Shown one piece after another: positions 20,805 through 31,948 of a stretch of DNA of 35,020 nucleotides (position 1 is its first letter; each line of letters opens with the position of its first letter). The notes beneath the pieces were generated by a model. That model was not told where the DNA came from, ran no database searches, and saw only the letters and a list, made by a program, of their open reading frames with translations. Source of the DNA: Nymphaea colorata (Eukaryota > Streptophyta > Magnoliopsida > Nymphaeales > Nymphaeaceae); contig NW_022205118.1 of assembly GCF_008831285.2 (NCBI RefSeq), positions 1 through 35,020 of the forward strand, written 5' to 3'. Both the position numbers and the translations under genes were made by a program.

Positions 20805-21635
20805 TCATTTCTTCCCGCTTCTCATGCCATAAAATATAGAGAAAAAGTCTCACGATGTCGATATAGATGATAAGGGCGCCAAGCACGTAATCATCCATTG
20901 AGATTTGGATCGACTATCCCCTCCCACGATCATTTGGGTATCGATGATGAGCAAAATTCCAGCTATGACTGCTCCGATGCAACAGTAGAGACTGTATAGG
21001 ATGGGATTCCATTGAACTGCACAGGTGATTCCGAAGAAAATGAAGCAAATTAGGACCACGATTATTATGCCGATCCATGTGGTGAAATCTGTTCTTGTTA
21101 CAAAGGCATAAACTGTCAGTCCGATGACCAAGCAATCGTAATCGCTACAGCTTCAATCACAATGATCCACCATAGTTCTTAGCATACAGAGAAGTTGTGT
21201 AGCTGATGATGTATGAGAAGCAGAGGGTGAGTATGATCAGAAGGATTAAGTTAAAGGATGCCTTCGACCAGCCTATGTGCACTAAATCACGAAGAAAAGA
21301 ATGATGACGAAGGCAAGGAAAATGTAATTGACCCAATAGTAATCGATCTGGAATTTGAAAAAAGGTTGGTAGAAATACGAGAAAAAGCAGATAGAGATTG
21401 TGGTTGTGAGTTGGCCTAAATAGCAAACATATTTACATATGAGGATAAGATACACTTTTTTAATGAAGTTTAGTCTGGCATTGGTTTCAAGATTGTTTTG
21501 GCTTAGGTACTCAAGAGCGTTTTGTGGTTCACCCTTTACCTGTTCGGGAGCTATAGTATCATTCATGTATTAATTTTGGTTTCCGTCGTACATGACGCGC
21601 TGGTTGTATTGCGGTTGTAAGAAGTTATTGCTCAT
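20805..21635 (-). CDS. Bax inhibitor-1 / TMBIM (LFG-GRINA) family membrane protein, frameshifted
   Basis: Seven-helix ER/Golgi membrane protein of the BI-1 family, which leaks calcium and moderates cell death. ATG 21635 gives a Gln/Asn/Tyr-rich cytosolic N-terminus, then RLNFIKKVYLILICQLTTT (family start of TM1, after splicing a 21-nt intron), TM2-4, EAVAITIALVIGLTVYAFVT, TDFTTWIGIIIVVLICFIFF, and the C-terminal IDTQMIVGG plus MDDYVLGALIIYIDIVRLFL with the conserved Asp. Frameshifts near 21285, 21170, 21135 and 20915. The exact stop is uncertain (TGA at 20805-20807 assumes one more lost base). About 260 residues. Confidence 0.88.
21416..21436 (-). other. 21-nt intron in the BI-1 family gene
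   Basis: Coding strand GTAAATATGTTTGCTATTTAG. It is a multiple of three and lacks TGA, so it could be read through, but removing it turns LICKYVCYLGQLTT into LICQLTT, the expected family sequence. Confidence 0.78.
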
Positions 21636-23592
21636 TTTATCGATTTTTATAAAGATTATGATATAATTAATTAGTCATTATAGGCTCTTTGTTTAGTATA
21701 GATGCTATCCCATACAAAACCATCATTAATCTATCTATTTATCTTCTATCCTGACTTCGGACTGGAAAATTCCACTTATTTTAGATCTTTATCACCTGAT
21801 TTTTTAGGACTTAGCTAGAATTTGCTCTCTTCGTCCTCTTTTTGGGGGGAAAGGGGACGAATTGAGCATAAGGTTCATAGTTTACTGGAGCAACTGGCTT
21901 GTAATTTGGCTAATTTACGACATCCTTGATTTCATAATTCCTTAAGGATTCAGCTATTATTTGCTCCTGTCTTTTTGGAGTTTATTCTGAGCTTTTCTTT
22001 CCTTTTTTGTGGGCATAGTCGTAATGAGATGGCTAGTCTTCGAATGTCTATGGTGATGTTTTGTTTCCTTTGTTGGGGTTCAACAGTCCGAAAAGTTAAA
22101 GATGGGTTTTTCCTTGACTTTATCTTAATCATCTTCGACTGACGACGTGGGTGTGAGATTAAGATCGCCGGGGATAAAGCTATATGGATTTTTACTCATT
22201 TTCTATTATCAAAGGCGGGACTCGACTATTGGGAATGAGAAGATTCTTTCTTGGCAAGTAAAGCGCCTTCCTCCTCATGGACTTATTTTTTGGTGTGGAA
22301 AAAACTTGAAAAAGAGCTGCTTCCTATTTCGCTTGCTGAGTGTTTTATGCGGGATTGACGATAATTCCTTCGACAAATTACTCATCTTCATCGACCTTTT
22401 GCTCAGCTGGTGGATATCGTTTAGCAAATCAGTTTCAATAACTTATCTGGTTAGTTGGGGTAAAATTCTGTGACTTGCTTTTTGGTAGAACTCGGTTTCT
22501 TTTAGACTTATACGATGTCAAGCAATCCATATTTTCAGAGTTTTTGGGGAGTTTTGTTTTTTTTTTACTTCAGTGATTTTATTTAAGGAGAAATTTGGAT
22601 CTTTTGAGCCAAAGGAGATGTTCTACATTTGATGCTTTTTTCGGAGTCATTTTAGCCTATACAAACTGTTTTTCGGTTCTTCGCTTTTTTTAGTTTGCAG
22701 TGATGTTTCTTTATACTTATCCAATCTTTCAAGATGACTCTAAGACGTTTATACAGATCTTTGACTAATGTTTTTTCCTTCTCTTTGAAGTCATTAGGTT
22801 GCTGGTGAATTCAACATGTCTTCGATTTATGTTTAATCAATCTCACGTATTCTGTGGTTGCGATTGCTTTGAAGTTTTCCTTGAATAGGGATTAAGTCTT
22901 GATGGTAAAAGCCTAAATATCTTCCAAAATGATGCGGTTGGTTTTGCTGTCGTTGGTTTCGGCCAAAGCTGGTGCGTTCTTTTCCTTTTAAAGATCTTTC
23001 TTGAAGCAATCATTCGGTTTGATGGTAATCGTGTTTGGAAATAGCAATTTTTTATCTTTTAGTTCTTTGTATCCCTTGATAAAAGCTCATAGTTGTTGTT
23101 TTCCTCTCTTCCGTACCGATCGAACCAAAACATGAAATTCCCAAAGCTCGGCTCCTACACTCTGCGTCAGTCTTCGAATCAAAGTTATTATTTTGGGCTG
23201 AATAGCAAAACGACAACATTGGCTGTGTGGACGAGCGTTGATATGAATTGCTCATTGTGCATAGCTGGCGTCATTACCTCTTCTGCATAGTGAGCAAATC
23301 TTCGATGATCTTCTTTAATGTATTTATACCTGCAAGATGCGAAAGGTTTATGAACTTTTATGGAAATTGACGGCCCGATTGAGTGACGTTGCCAAATGCG
23401 AGACGATTGATTCCGATCTACTTACCCTCAACCATACAATCTGTCATCCGATACGACCTCTCCGCTATTCAGTTGGTGCAATTCTCGAAAGAGGTGCTTT
23501 CGGAGCTGGTTGTAACCCTATCCCACCTCGATATGGTTTGAGATTTGTTATAGATAGACTGATGTTGAAGCGTTGTGCTAGTTGAGTCTCAT
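21632..23592 (-). CDS. Large unrecognised, mostly disordered protein, frameshifted
   Basis: Not recognised. From ATG 23592: MRLN-E-HNASTSVYL-E-QISNH, FRELHQLNSGEVVSDDRL, then (after a 20-nt intron) SESIVSHLATSLNRAVNF, FMFWFDRYGREENNNYE, AFIKGYKELKDKK, and a charged C-terminal half (SYLIPGD-like FIPGDLNLTPTSS, YDYAHKKGKKSSE, EQIIAESLRNYEIKDVV, VNYEPYAQFVPFPPKKRTKR). About 620 residues, Lys/Glu/Ser-rich, low complexity. TAA/TAG codons in E-rich contexts support Glu. Many frameshifts, so the internal order is a best guess. The apparent stop TGA (21632-21634) overlaps the next gene's ATG, so the true end may be slightly upstream. Confidence 0.55.
23418..23437 (-). other. Probable 20-nt intron in the large unknown gene
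   Basis: Coding strand GTATGGTTGAGGGTAAGTAG, containing an in-frame TGA. Removal joins SDDRL to SESIVSHL with both sides open. The donor is GTATGG, less typical than GTAAGT. Confidence 0.5.
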
Positions 23593-23641
23593 GACCAGCT
23601 TGTGCTATTGTAATTTTTAAAAAGATATTAAAGATTCAAAA
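23593..23641. promoter_or_regulatory. 49-nt divergent spacer
   Basis: AT-rich spacer between two opposed ATGs (large unknown protein and propeller-like protein), with TTTTTAAAAAGATATTAAAG. It is among the shortest bidirectional spacers in this window. Confidence 0.35.
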
Positions 23642-25060
23642 ATGGCATTAATCAATATTCTAGAAGGCACAAAAAATGTGTTGGTTTATTATTTTATTTA
23701 TCGGATATCTTCAATTATTACTAACAATATAAAGCAAGTGAAATTGGATGAAATCTTTTCCTTTCATTCTCACCATAATCCTCCTCATCATTCCTCAAAA
23801 GCCAATACTAAACAAGCTGGAGAATTAACTGACCTAACAACCAACATTCATTCGTATAGCTTCTTACGATAAAAGCAACAACCAGCACATACTAGTCGGC
23901 TACTAAAGCGGATAAATGGCAGTGATTGATGCTCACTCGAAGTAGATAGTAAAGTTGGCTATCTATTCAATGATGCAGTCACATAAATAGAAGTTGATGA
24001 GAAAATGGGTTTATCTTGTTTCTGGAGGGATTCATATAGCCGAACTCGATCATTAATATAATATCCGCAATATTTATACATACTAACAGAATATCTCTCA
24101 ACTCTCGCTTCTAAAGATGCCCACGGGGTCAGGTATGCAATTTTGTTAATGGAATCGTCTCATTTCGTTGAATATGGGAATCAAGATAATAAATACGATA
24201 GAGATAGAATGACTGTATGGAATTACGATAGTAAGCTTGAGATAGCAGAAGTAAGTCCCAAGCATTAGTTTATTTATATAGTAGATGACAAAGATAGAAG
24301 TTTAGGGTCTAAAAATTGATTTCATTCATTGAAAATTCAATAGATTCACCAAAGTACGAGAAAAAATCATTCATGAACCGCCAGTTTAGCTTCAAAATCG
24401 AAAGACTAGTCTTAGACCGTCAGCAAGGTTTCACATTGAAGATTAACTCCTCATAATTAGTGAATAAGGAACTATATTTTACAGTCAAAGAGGCAACATA
24501 GCTACCTACATCCCTTACTCTGTCACTTCTAATGAGCACTTATTACAGTATAATACTGTGAGAGCATGTATATCTCCATCATCCATAAAAGGGTCATCAA
24601 TGAAGCATACTCATAATACTTTTTAACCCTCATCAGAAGAGACAATCTCCTCTCCGACAAGGCCTTTCTTCTTAATCATCAATTTGGCCAAATAAAAGGG
24701 ATTGAAAGAATGGATTGTAATCATAATTTGATCGTTATTCAGGGCAAAGATAAGCAACTTTATGTATTGTAAAGCTACAAAGTGTTTTCTATTTAGTAGT
24801 ATTTCAGATAGATCTGTCTTGCTTGTGCACCCTATTTGGATTAGCTTATGCTTTTTATCGCAGCTCAAGCAAGAAAGAAAAGACAACCATAGTCAAATAA
24901 AAATAAATAGCCCTGGATAATAAATACAAGAATGGATAGACGAATGGCTTGCAACGACTAGTAGCTCTGAGCCTAAAACCAGCAGCAAAAGTAAAGGAAA
25001 AAAATTAAAAAAGGCTTGATGGATGATCAATTCATTTCTTTCTTTTATTTATCCCTGTGA
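23642..25060 (+). CDS. Beta-propeller-like (WD40-type) protein, frameshifted
   Basis: From ATG 23642, MALINILEGTKNVLVYYFIY. A repeat-like blade is readable near 23880: QHILVGY-E-SG-E-MAVIDAHS with KEIVKL, followed by RMTVWNYDSKLEIAEV and FIYIVDD, and late in the protein NLIVIQGKDKQLYVLESYK. These resemble WD40 blades (GyxSGxvxvwd) but no full set of repeats can be drawn. The C-terminus is charged (NDEELEAENQQQKERKK when TAA/TAG are Glu) and ends at TGA 25058-25060. About 470 residues, at least five frameshifts (around 23860, 24225, 24370, 24540). The function is not inferable. Confidence 0.5.
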
Positions 25061-25137
25061 TAATAACTAATTTTCCTAATTGTCTATCGATTAATAGATA
25101 TATAGATTTAACATATTCATAATATAAACCATCATAA

Positions 25138-28100
25138 ATGACTTCCGCATCCTCCCACCTTTCCAAGGACCTAAAGGAGTTATCAAGAACATCGGTGAGA
25201 CCAAATCTAAACAGGAATAGGATCGGATCATTCTTGCATAGTTGGCAACGCTGAAGCCAAACTATCCGAGAAGAACTTGACACCCAAGCAAATCAAATAA
25301 CATCTTATCAGAGCACTGTACATAGAGATGCTTGGCCACTCTGCTCCGTTTGCTCATATCCATGCTATCAATCTCACCCAAAATAAAAATTTGATCCTCA
25401 AGAGAATCGGCTATCTCATGTGTTCTCTCTTCTTCGATAGCAACAGCGATCTACTCATCATGCTCGTTGCTACAATAATCAAGGATCTTACGAATGGGGA
25501 TGTTCATGAAATCGTCATTTGCCTGACCTCGCTTGGGCAAGTCCTTAATGCTACTATCGCTGCAGCTGTCACTGATCATGTGGTCAAGTTGCTTACACAT
25601 ACTACCGACCTTGTACGCAAAAAGGCAACTCTTGTTATGCAAAAATCAAGATAGTCACTGGGACTTAGATCCCCTAATATAAGGAAAAGATGAAGAAGGC
25701 TTTCTGTGATAGGGAGCCTAGTGTTATGGCTGCAGCGTTAAGCTTATATCTTCAATAGGTTAGATAGAATCCGAGAAATTTAAGTAGCTAGCAGGAAGCT
25801 TCGTGATAATCCTGAAGCAAGTGATCGAACACAAGTTGCCGAAGTAATTTGACTACCATCGAATGCCAGCTCCATGGATTCAAATGAGGATATTAAAGAT
25901 TCTTTAGCTCTTAGGGAAAGGAGACCAAAAGGCTTCTGAGCATTGCTATACCATCCTTGAGCAAGTTCTCCGCAGGGCAGAAGAGACAAATAACAATATA
26001 TCTATTGCCATTACTTATCAATGCGTGCGCACAATAGCCAACATATACCCTAACGATTCTCTGCAGAGATAGGCTGCAGGCGTGCTTTCGAAATTGTTAG
26101 AACGCACAGTACAAACAATATGAAATATTTGGGTATTCAGCTTAGGCTTCTCTATAAAAACAATTCCAAACTTTTAGATGAGTATCAATTGATCATCGTG
26201 GAGTGTTTGGAAAGTAAGGATGAGACCTTGCAGCGTGAGACTCTTGAATTACTTTTCAGGATGACAACCCAAGATAACGTGGAGATAATCGTCACGAAGA
26301 TGCTGAACTCCCTTCACAGTTCAACAGACGACATTTTAGGAGCAACCTGGTCGTAAAGATAACATAGTTGGCTGAGCGTTTCTCTACAACTCATAAATGG
26401 TATCTTGATACGATGCAAATATTATTCGAGTTGGGAAGTGAATACCTTTCCGAAGATATCTTGAACAACTTCCTCAGGCTTGTCATATAAAACTACCACT
26501 CTCATGAAAATTTTGGAGAAGAGATTGTAGTCAAAATGGTTTAACTTTTAGATAAAGTTGTGCCTACTGATTTTGTGCTGAAAGCTGCATCATGGGTCAT
26601 TGGAGAAATTGGCTCAGATTATTACAAAAATGATGCATAAAAGCTTGAGGATTTATCAAAATTATACTCAAGTGTTTGGACCACGATTATGAGCATCAAA
26701 GCTCTAAAAAATGGGTCATTGATGCGATGGTGAAGCTTTCAAGCGCTCCTGCCTTCCAAAATCATGATGATACGAAGTTGGTTCTCTAAAGATTCTCGAA
26801 GAATGGTGATATAGAGCTTTACCAGAGAGCCTTATAAGCCAAAAGATTGGCAAAATACAATGCTGCTCTTAAAAATTCACTATAAATTTCATCGAAATTC
26901 CAATAAGGCCTTCCTTTCTTGAATGGCTTCGTTCTCAAGGCAAAGCAAACAGGAGCAAGATAGTACCAAAAGATGAAAATTCAATAAACGAATGAACAGT
27001 AACTGAGATTTACTCCTTACTAGGTGAAGAAAGTGACGACATCTTTCCAAAACTTTTTAAATGAGTAACTTTGTGATAAAATAGGAAAAAATAAGAATAG
27101 AAAAGATAGGTGAAAACATCATAGGAAAGAGAAGTCAAATCGCCCATTTTCGTATCTGTTGAGCCTGTGAGACCAAAAGAAAAGAAGCCATTGATTACTC
27201 CTGAGGACAAAGCAAAGCAAAACATGGCAAAGAAGCTGCTAGGGGGTCCCAAAGGTCAATCCTCCAAGCCAGTCCCATCACCAACAACCACCAAGCCGCC
27301 GGAGCAAAAAAAAAGCTGTAGAAGACGTAAAGCATTGATTTGATTTGAATAGCGATGAGATGATAGATTCCGATATTATTATTAATAATAAAATGCGAAG
27401 GTAAAGCCAGTGGAACAATATCAAAAATTACTCAGGCCATCTCAAGAGACTTATCAAGATTAGGCACAATTCGAATTCTAAGGACATCATAGAACCGCAT
27501 AACGAAAGTCTTTCCAACTCCAAGCATAAGTCTGCCAGATCCCGAAGGTACTTAACGTAAGAGAGTGCAAATAAATAATAATCTAAAATCCTAAGCAATA
27601 GAATCCCTCTAACTTTGCCTTTGGTTGGCCTGACGTAGCGTTAGCTCTTAAGCAAGTCACTGAGTGTCAAAAAAATACCACACAGAGAGGCTTAGATTGT
27701 ACTATAAAATTATTTGCTAAGTAAGAGATTGCTAAAAGCGAAGCCAAGCATAAATAAACTGATCCACGAAAAGGATTACTAAAAGCATGAGAAGTATAGT
27801 CTTTTGAGATCGAAGTCCAAGCTGGAAGAGATTAAATTGTCCCAATCGAGATTGCTCAGTATTATGCATCATAATTAGAATTTAAGGAGTTTTAGAGAAA
27901 CCAGAGACGCAAGATATAATCGAGGCTCGGATCTACTCTAGGAACGGGAAAATATCTATTCACCATCAAGATAAATTCGCTAAAAAGAGTACACAAAAGA
28001 TAGGATAAAAATTTGCTTTTTAACCTTGCATTGAAGATAGGAAAAAAATCTTTCACTTATCAACATATGTCGCTTAGAAGTATTCATTAAAGCAGGTCGT

Positions 28101-28359
28101 TTTACTTTCGAAAAAGGGATTTGAAGTTGCCTTACTTGCTGTTTGGGGAATTCGATGAGATTGTGGAGACAAGTTGTAAAAATTTGGCAATTTTTCGATT
28201 GATCTGAACTAGGTTTACCACAAACTGAGCACTCTTAAAAAAGATGAATAGTTTAGATTTGAAAGAGTGGATGAGGTAGAAGGGATTAGAACGATTCGAA
28301 GTTAGCTCCTCATTGGGACTATTTCTTTCAATTATACTGTAACTAAAGAAAAATCATGA
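25138..28359 (+). CDS. AP4E1: AP-4 complex epsilon-like large adaptin, frameshifted
   Basis: Large subunit of an adaptor protein complex for vesicle cargo sorting at the TGN. The trunk matches AP-4 epsilon best: DLKEFIKNIGETKSKQE-E-DR, LIRALYIEMLGHSAPFAHIH, LILKRIGYLMCSLFFDSNSD, LLIMLVATIIKDLTNGDVHE, PAPWIQMRILKIL, MKYLGIQLRLLYKNNSKLLD, ETLELLFRMTTQDNVEIIV and EDILNNFLRL. Three TAG/TAA codons (25218-25220, 25239-25241, 25298-25300) align with Glu. After ~27000 comes a hinge (KPLITPEDKAKQNMAKKLLG), then a basic region open from 27360 to 28034, and a last block SIDLNEVYHKLSTLKKDE to TGA 28357. Full span ~1070 residues, near the human length. The piece after the TGA at 27336 could be a separate gene, but the 21-nt gap argues against it. 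More than ten frameshifts. Confidence 0.84.
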
Positions 28360-28397
28360 TTTTGATGATGATTTATATATGATAATCCAAATGAACA

Positions 28398-30184
28398 TCA
28401 GCGTTTATTCTTTTTCCCTTTATTTATACCTTCCTCATCTATTCTTACTCGTCGGATGAGTTTTACTATCTTCTTTGAGAGCTTCCAGACCCTCAGATCT
28501 CTTATCCCTGTTATCTCGTCCTTTGATTCCTTTACCTGATGATATCTTTATGTTGCTTCCATTTTTAGCTGGTTTTATTATTAACCTCCATCGGAATCAG
28601 AAGAGTCGACTTTTTTCAGTTTCCTATTGTAGTCGATTTGACTTTGATTATTGCTGTTATATTTGCCTCTTCTATCGTTGCTGTAATTTTTCTATCTCTA
28701 TCTCTATTTCTCCTTTTATTTATCTTGTTTTGGCTTTGACATTTTCACCATCTAAATTTACGGTGCTTTTTCCTTCCGAACTTGGCCTTAATCCGGTTCA
28801 TCGAATTATCTATCCACAACTAATTTTTTGAGGAACATCATTTCTTCTTTGCCAGCATTGATGAAATTTTTAATATCGTTAAACTGCAAAAACTTTTTCA
28901 ACTTATCCTTTATGTTATCGTCATCTTCAAGATAGTAGCCTTTGTTTCCGTGATCTCTTCCCTTCTTTTTATACCAACAGAATTGGAAAGTGCATCCAAG
29001 GATTGATAAAATGATGATGCTTGCCAAGTATAGGAAGAATTGCCAGGGTGTTGATGCATTAATCGCGAATAGTTTTTCAGAAGCAATTCATTTGGATAGT
29101 AAGGAAGCACAAAACCTAAAGTTCTTACTATCCAAAAGGCACTGATAAAGGGTGTGCTTAGTATGATGAATTTCCTAAACCTCAAAAGAGAAATAGCGAA
29201 CATGATCAAGCATGATACTCCTAAGGTAATGTAAAACCCTGTCATACTTCCACTCAAGTAAAGGAAACTGTTCTGAAGAAGCAAGGAAAAGATGACTGCA
29301 TCCCACATTCCAATGTTAACATAGCCAAGCCTTGGAAGGGTAAGTAATGAAAAGCCAAACAATACACCCATCAAGCAAGAGAGTAAGATGATGAAAATGA
29401 TGATTCCGCTGCCGGTATCATCATAGAAGAAGTTGGTATAGCTTTGCGCAGAGAAAATGACTCCAAAGACAGCACCAGTGAGAATACCATAGAGGAAAAT
29501 AGTGAGTCTGATCACAAAGTACCCATAAATAGCTAGAAGATGGAGAATATCCAAAGGATGATAGCGAACCATATGCTATTGTTGGATAGAAATTGCCAAA
29601 AATTGTTAATGGTAAGGTAGGGACAGCCTTGGTTTGAGAAGTTTGGCAAAACATTGTGTTTTAAATGACTGTGAGCGTCGTTCCATCTTGGAGGGTGGTG
29701 GTATGGGTGATGTAGAGTTAATTTAGCATTTTTCTTATACAGAATTGGTAGTTTTGCAGTAGACATCATACTTAATGGCATATTTTGTCTGAGTGATTCC
29801 ATTTTGGTCAGTAGAAGTGGTGATGTAGGGCAGGTAGTTGATCGATATTCCATTTTTGGGCTTTGCGGTTTGATATAATTAAAGTTCTAAAAAATAGTTG
29901 TGTTAACTTCATAGAAAGATGAATACTTGTGTATGGCTGGCAGGTATTGTTTCCTCCCTTTATTGCGAAGCTTTTTTGGGATGAAGGGTTCTAATCGCAT
30001 GCAGTTATATGGCAAGGGGTCACCTTGACGTAATTGACGCGATCGGCGAACGTAATGGTGGTATTTGGGAGTCCTGTTAGATCGTATGAGTAATCACTAA
30101 ACTGTACCACAGAGCAAGGATTAAACCCGCTTGCCACAACGATGCAGATGGTGATTATTAGACTCTTTGGATGTTTGCTCTCAT
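28398..30184 (-). CDS. Signal peptide, lumenal domain and multi-TM DUF4203-like membrane protein, frameshifted
   Basis: From ATG 30184, MRA-KHPKSLIITICIVVAS is a good signal peptide. A Cys-containing lumenal domain follows (NPCSVVQFSDYSYDLTGLPN, VKVTPCHITAC, YAIKYDVYCKTTNS); 'YDLTGL' and the Cys spacing resemble mannose-6-phosphate-receptor-homology domains (inferred). Then about seven membrane helices: LLAIYGYFVIRLTIFLYG, GIIIFIILLSCLMGVLFGFS, MTGFYITLGVSCLIMFAISL, and so on, like the TM7SF3/TMEM198 (DUF4203) region. A long charged cytosolic tail follows, open under the TAA/TAG = Glu code to TGA 28398, with a KEKEREREK-like stretch written as GAG/TAG/AGA repeats. About 590 residues. Ends 38 nt from AP-4 epsilon's stop. 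Frameshifts near 30170, 29860, 29560 and 29000. Confidence 0.66.
28690..28713 (-). repeat. Simple repeat encoding alternating Glu/Arg
   Basis: On the + strand TATCTC is repeated about three times; on the coding strand this is TAG AGA units, read as Glu-Arg within the charged tail of the membrane protein. Confidence 0.7.
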
Positions 30185-30366
30185 GCTTATAATTTAATAT
30201 TTGAAATCAATTTTAGTTTGGGATTAAGAATCAATTGCCGTGCCTTTCTGAACAATTAAACAAAACAGATTATGCATATGAATGCTTCAATCTATCGAGG
30301 ATGATTATGAAACTTATGATATGTAAGTATGTAAAATAAGCTACTTGCTGACTATCATTCATAACA

Positions 30367-31911
30367 TCATTATGACTTTATTGATGGTTTTCTTTTTGAA
30401 ATTTGACGATTTTGTTGGCATTGTTGGAATTGTACTTTAGAAGTATTAATCGCAGTAGGGTTATTCCATGCATCTTTATCATCGATTGGACTGAGTTCAA
30501 TGGCTTTTTATGTTGAGTTATAACTCGGCTCCCACCAAAATTTATGTAGAATCAGTAATGCAAAAGCAATTCCGATGCATATTAGGTGCAGACTTAGCGA
30601 AAACAAGAACAATTTGTTCTTATATATTTGCTTGGATCGGGTTAATTTGAAAAAGTTCTCAGATAGGGAAAGCATAGAATTTATGGCTTCGATATATACG
30701 ATTATTTCTGATAGAGTTATACGCTGGCTTGGAGGCAACTGGTCCTTGATACTGGGGATCAAAGCAATGAAACCGAGGACGATAGTGGCTATAGTTCCTA
30801 TCTCTTCTGCTGGACTGGCTTAGTAAAAGAACATAGAGATGCTTAATATGCCTAGCATGATGACGGGAATGAAGATGGTGGCCCATGCATTTCCAGGAAA
30901 TTTATACACAGGAACAACAAAGTGGGAATATTCATAATACTTGATCTTTCTGTTGATTTCTTCTCTACTTTTGAGCTTTAAGCTGCAGTCTATCGATGCC
31001 TTTTCTTTAATCCGGCTATATGTTATAATCCTTAAAGCCGAATTGTTTGATTTCTGGAGCATGATATGGATATTTTTCGGCTTCTTTCCTTCCATATAGG
31101 TAATAACTAATTTTTAATCTCATCGTAAGTGGCAAGGTTGCTAGGATAATGGACTAATTTTTTTTCAGCCAGGTCATAAACTCCTAACCTGCATTACGAA
31201 ACGTAGCTGATTGATATCTTTCGGGATTTCTCATGCAGTTAAAGCTTATCTGGCACTTATAGCCCTTCAGAGGAGAAAGTTCAGGAGGTGTGAAAATGGA
31301 ATTCATGGTCACAGTAAGGACCAAGTTGAGGATCTCAAAGGGCGAAAGAAACACTTCATCGTATATCTGAACTGGAAAAACTTCTCGAACGATAAACTTC
31401 AGAAACTTTCCCTATTTTTTCATTTTGATCTTGGTAGAATCTTCCCGCATAGCCAACTGGAAAGAGTCTCCCCTATTGACTTGTACCATGATATTCGATT
31501 CCAAAAGATTCTTGAGGTCGTCGGGAAGGTCATCGATGAGCAGGATGATAATGAGGACGCAATTGATCTCAGCGATTAAATCTTTAATTTCTATCTGTTG
31601 AATAGATTTGACTTTTAGGGATACGTAGGCGGGGACGAAGAGCTGTATGCTCTTTTCTCATCGTCTTTATGCATGATTATATCGTTGGTGAAGCCTAGGT
31701 TGTTTTTGGTTACGGATCTGAGACATTAGATTGGGGCTTCATATTTTCTCCGATTGAATGATTCTGATTCATACCCGCGGATGATGTAATCTTAGCCTCT
31801 GTTGAATAGTCGATGGAGGATGGAGCTTTTTAGATGGCGGCGTTTTGTTATTTATTTGTGTGTGAATTATCTGCTGTCTTTTCTTTTGGGGGTGGAAAGG
31901 CCTGAGCTCAT
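30367..31911 (-). CDS. Pentameric ligand-gated ion channel-like membrane protein, frameshifted
   Basis: The C-terminal half resembles the Cys-loop receptor pore: KIKYYEYSHFVVPVYKFPG, TM1 TIFIPVIMLGILSISMFFY, a short PAEEIG link, TM2-like TIATIVLGFIALIPSIKDQL, PPSQRITLSEIIVYIEAINS (the usual 'lPpts...pli..y' after TM2) and a final TM FLFSLSLHLICIGIAFALLI. The N-terminal part has FVPAYVSLKVKSIQQIEIKD, close to the start of a channel extracellular domain, and LSPFEILNLVLTVTM, similar to the 'fPfD.Q.l.i.~' of protist members. It starts MSSGLSTPKRKDSR at 31911 without a clear signal peptide. About 510 residues. The extracellular domain is crossed by several frameshifts. Ligand and ion selectivity unknown. 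Confidence 0.5.
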
Positions 31912-31948
31912 TGAAGATATATTCTATTTAAATAAAATTTGTTAAATT
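31912..31948. promoter_or_regulatory. 37-nt divergent spacer
   Basis: Between the ATG of the channel-like gene (-) and that of the unknown membrane gene (+). It is AT-rich (TTCTATTTAAATAAAATTTG) and includes a TATTTAAATA palindrome-like core. Confidence 0.3.

Noticed and set aside
28475-28831. 118-codon hydrophobic open frame on the plus strand
   Set aside because: Shadow of the charged tail of the membrane protein on the minus strand, which is continuous with a real gene under UAR = Glu.
31211-31579. 122-codon open frame on the plus strand
   Set aside because: Antisense to the channel-like gene; no domain, and the minus strand continues on both sides.
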